This document shows, one piece after another, positions 60,955-64,000 of a stretch of DNA of 64,000 bases (the first letter of the stretch is position 1; every line of letters begins with the position of its first letter). The notes under the pieces are model-generated. The model saw only the letters and a program-made list of their open reading frames with translations. It was not told the DNA's origin and did not search any database. Origin of the DNA: Lamellibrachia satsuma (lineage: Eukaryota > Annelida > Polychaeta > Sabellida > Siboglinidae); NCBI GenBank assembly GCA_033239005.1, contig BSQZ01000079.1, forward strand, positions 640,501 through 704,500. The letters run 5' to 3'. A program made the translations under genes and the position numbers.

Positions 60955-62893
60955 TCCCTCATCACTGATTTGCCATGACAGACAAGTGGTGGAAAACAAT
61001 ACTATAAATTACACAGATCCTTCGCCTCACTGTCCATCTCCTTTAATGGTTCTCTTTTATCAGCTCTACTGATGTGTAACAATATGTGTATATTGCATGG
61101 TCTCTTGTATTTTTACATCTATAAATGCATATAGATGTATTTTGTTGGATTTCCCACAAATTGATCTAATCAGGCACCAGGGAAAGGGAAGGGAAACAGA
61201 AGTCATTTAGACAACCCTACTTCATGAGTGTCAAAGTCTAATAAAATTTGCTCAACAAATGAAAATACAGTTGTATATTCCTGTATTGGCCAATACGATA
61301 TGGCTATGCTGTTTGCATCCAAACTCGACTTATATAACATATTTTGGCCTTTGTTTACTAAACTAATGCGTTTTTCTGTTTATGCCGGCCTCCTTTAATA
61401 TGGCACAATAGTCTAGGTTACCTGGTTTTCATAGAACTGCATATGCACTTATCGGTCTCACTGGTTAACATGTCAGTGCTCAGCCAACTGGAGAAATGAA
61501 CGGAATCTCCCACTTTTAGAACACATTCTGAGTAAACCAGCGGCATGATATTTTTATATTAGTTGCAAGTGGTTAGTTTTTATTATCTTTTTTAGGTCCA
61601 TACCCCAAAACCATTATTTTTGTTTCACTTTAATGATTTATGTAGTAACAACTAATGGTAACTGATTGCACGTGTCTGTAAATCAAAGTTGTAGTTCTTT
61701 TTTATTCGAACCCATATTCTTAATATTTTAGATGACATCTGTGTAATAGTTTTCTCTTGGATACTTCTTCATCATATTTCCCAATTAAAGTATTGTACAT
61801 TTCTGTTTTAACTTTTGTTCCTTATATAGGGACATATACATACATTTTAAGGTGATTATAAAAAATCATACTCGAATATTTTATATTTAACAAGTTTTAG
61901 CTCCAGACAGCTTATGAAGTTGGAAGCTATTGAACTATCATATTTGTCAAGTATCCATCTGTCAGTTCAGTTTTAAACATACACACTGCTAGTAATTACA
62001 CACATTGTACATCATTTGATCCATTCATTTCTTTTTCTCTGTGAGAATGAGTACTTTGCTATTATATCCCATCTACGCTCTAGTTCTTCATAGATGTATA
62101 TACATTTACCTATAGGTATGTTTGAAGTTGAGAACACTAAATGAGATGAGTATGTAGCAAATGTGGTTTAACAATGCAATGATCGAAGTGTTCTTCCATC
62201 CAGGAATTATATGATTCTGGTAACATGATGGAGCTAAATTATTTTTAAGAAATATGTTTTTAAAAGATCACTACGCTTGTATCCTATTTTATTTTTTGTC
62301 TGGATCAGTTCAGCTATGTTTAACCTTGTATATTTAATCTGACTAGTCTATGTTATTGATAGCCCAGTTATCATTGCTTTCTGTCACATCTCCAGACTGA
62401 CTCCGAGGAGACTCGACTCCGAAAAGCAAACTACCATGTTCTATAGAATCTATACCCAGCAATCACTGATTGATATTTGGACTTCCTTCAGGTGATTTAT
62501 GATTTATTGACAACACCTTGGTTCCATTGTGAAGGACTCATATTGGATTTACCAACACATTAAGCAATTATAAAGATTTATTATCCTGCTTGTTATGATT
62601 ATGCAGTGATATCTAGGGTTGCAATAACAGTGTCACACTTCACCAAGTGTTGTTACTGAGAATGTCACCAATTTCTCTTTGCTTCATTTGACATGTAATT
62701 GTGCATGTACTTTCACTTGTGTGGAATATGAATTGATCAACTGTGAACACACTAACTGCTTTGTGACTGTGCATGGTTGATAATATGTCCTCACTTGCTT
62801 TAAGACAACTACTTTGGTCTGCAGAACTTCAAATACCAGTGTGTCAAATTTAAGCATAACTTTGTGTTCTTCTTATTACTGTTACTTGCAGCA
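60955..62893. other. no gene seen
   Basis: Unique AT-rich sequence. Confidence 0.4.
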
Positions 62894-63553
62894 TGTGTTC
62901 TGTGTGTCTGTGTCTAGCCCATACGTGTTCTGTGTGTCTGTGTCTAGCCCATACGTGTTCTGTGTGTCTGTGTCTAGCCCATACGTGTTCTGTGTGTCTG
63001 TGTCTAGCCCATACGTGTTCTGTGTGTCTGTGTCTAGCCCATACGTGTTCTGTGTGTCTGTGTCTAGCCCATACGTGTTCTGTGAGTCTGTGTCTAGCCC
63101 ATACGTGTTCTGTGTGTCTGTGTCTAGCCCATACGTGTTCTGTGTGTTTGTGTCTAGCCCATACGTGTTCTGTGTGTCTGTCTAGCCCATACGTGTTCTG
63201 TGTGTCTGTGTCTAGCCCATACATGTTCTGTGTGTCTGTGTCTAGCCCATACGTGTTCTGTGTGTCTGTGTCTAGCCCATACGTGTTCTGTGTGTCTGTG
63301 TCTAGCCCATACGTGTTCTGTGTGTCTGTGTCTAGCCCATACGTGTTCTGTGTGTCTGTGTCTAGCCCATACGTGTTCTGTGAGTCTGTGTCTAGCCCAT
63401 ACGTGTTCTGTGAGTCTGTGTCTAGCCCATACGTGTTCTGTGTGTCTGTGTCTAGCCCATACGTGTTCTGTGTGTCTGTGTCTAGCCCATACGTGTTCTG
63501 TGTGTCTGTGTCTAACCCATACATGTTCTGTGTGTCTGTGTCTAACCCATACA
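62894..63553. repeat. 30-bp minisatellite, about 22 copies
   Basis: Unit CGTGTTCTGTGTGTCTGTGT plus CTAGCCCATA, highly homogeneous, with one 2-bp-shortened copy (63178-63182 region) that shifts the frame. Long open frames on both strands are repeat artefacts. Confidence 0.98.
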
Positions 63554-64000
63554 TAGATAGACCTGTACTTTATATATATATATAATAAACTACAACAAAT
63601 GTACAATCATGTTGATTGTTAATTGGCAGTTATGCCAAGTCAATATTATAATTACCACTTTTAGCTCATTATTGGATGCAGCATGCTTTACTGCTAGAGA
63701 CACTAGTTGTACAAAGACAGCATAAGACCAGATGAAGTGAAACGTAGATATGTATGAAGTAGTGGTGTCAAACCAGATAGCTAGATGTTGGTTACTTAAT
63801 TATGAACTGTTGATGAACGCATGAAGTGAAATCTGGTTAATGTAAGATGCCATTCAGCCAAAGCAAACTTGTCAAGCAGTAGATGTGAGGGTTTCTCTTT
63901 TGCATCATTTACTTAGTTACTAGAACAGTATGTATAGTGGTTTCAGAACAGTTTTGTGTTATGCAAAGGCAGGCAGGGGTAAACACCCACTTAACATGTG
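63554..64000. other. no gene seen
   Basis: Unique sequence after a short TA run. Confidence 0.4.

Noticed and set aside
60258..61072. Open frames of 199-235 codons on both strands
   Set aside because: They arise because the 30-bp unit contains no stop codon in several frames.
62850..63606. Open frames of up to 234 codons on both strands
   Set aside because: Artefact of the 30-bp GT-rich minisatellite.

Overview
This window is nuclear DNA of an animal, most likely a marine invertebrate (lophotrochozoan-like, but a basal deuterostome such as an amphioxus is not excluded). The reasons are AT-rich sequence, eukaryotic splice signals, a candidate metazoan cadherin-type cytoplasmic tail, several LINE lineages, a Ty3/gypsy element, a pogo-type transposase remnant and very many minisatellites. 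There is no bacterial gene organisation. Most open frames are tandem repeats or transposon relics.

Left end (0-3 kb): the only host gene I can support is the 3' end of a plus-strand gene. A terminal coding exon at 1731-2330 follows a good splice acceptor. It resembles the cytoplasmic tail of delta-type protocadherins (acidic DSGRG-type motif, a protein-phosphatase-1 docking-like KMVTF, and a C-terminal DDDTTTSGSYIVD stretch). A phase-compatible candidate exon lies at about 490-664, and AATAAA signals lie near 3.0-3.1 kb.

6-35 kb is a transposon graveyard. It holds a 5'-truncated LINE (6421-7936, +), a pogo/Tigger-like DDE transposase relic (14594-15267, +), three more LINE reverse-transcriptase relics of different lineages (15966-16900 -, 17365-17838 +, 21421-22100 +), a frameshifted PHD-finger LINE ORF1-like piece (29850-30250, +), a degraded Ty3/gypsy element (33675 to 30300, -) and a small cysteine-rich relic at 34155-34358. 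Among them are three fold-back-like inverted-repeat elements (20175-20805, 28664-29570, and further right 38155-38748). Their arms are built of short degenerate G-run/TTT/CC words. A second copy of the body of the 28.7-kb element lies at 12891-13385.

From 36 kb to the right end, tandem repeats dominate. More than a dozen unrelated minisatellites (periods 22, 47, 25, 38, 43, 24, 29/34, 34, 37, 49, 66, about 42, 30 and 30 bp) cover roughly 40 percent of 36-63.6 kb. The largest is a 43-bp array of about 90 copies at 43153-47073, with internal higher-order duplications and a duplicated copy of its own left flank. No convincing host exon was found among these arrays, so this part is probably intergenic or a long intron.
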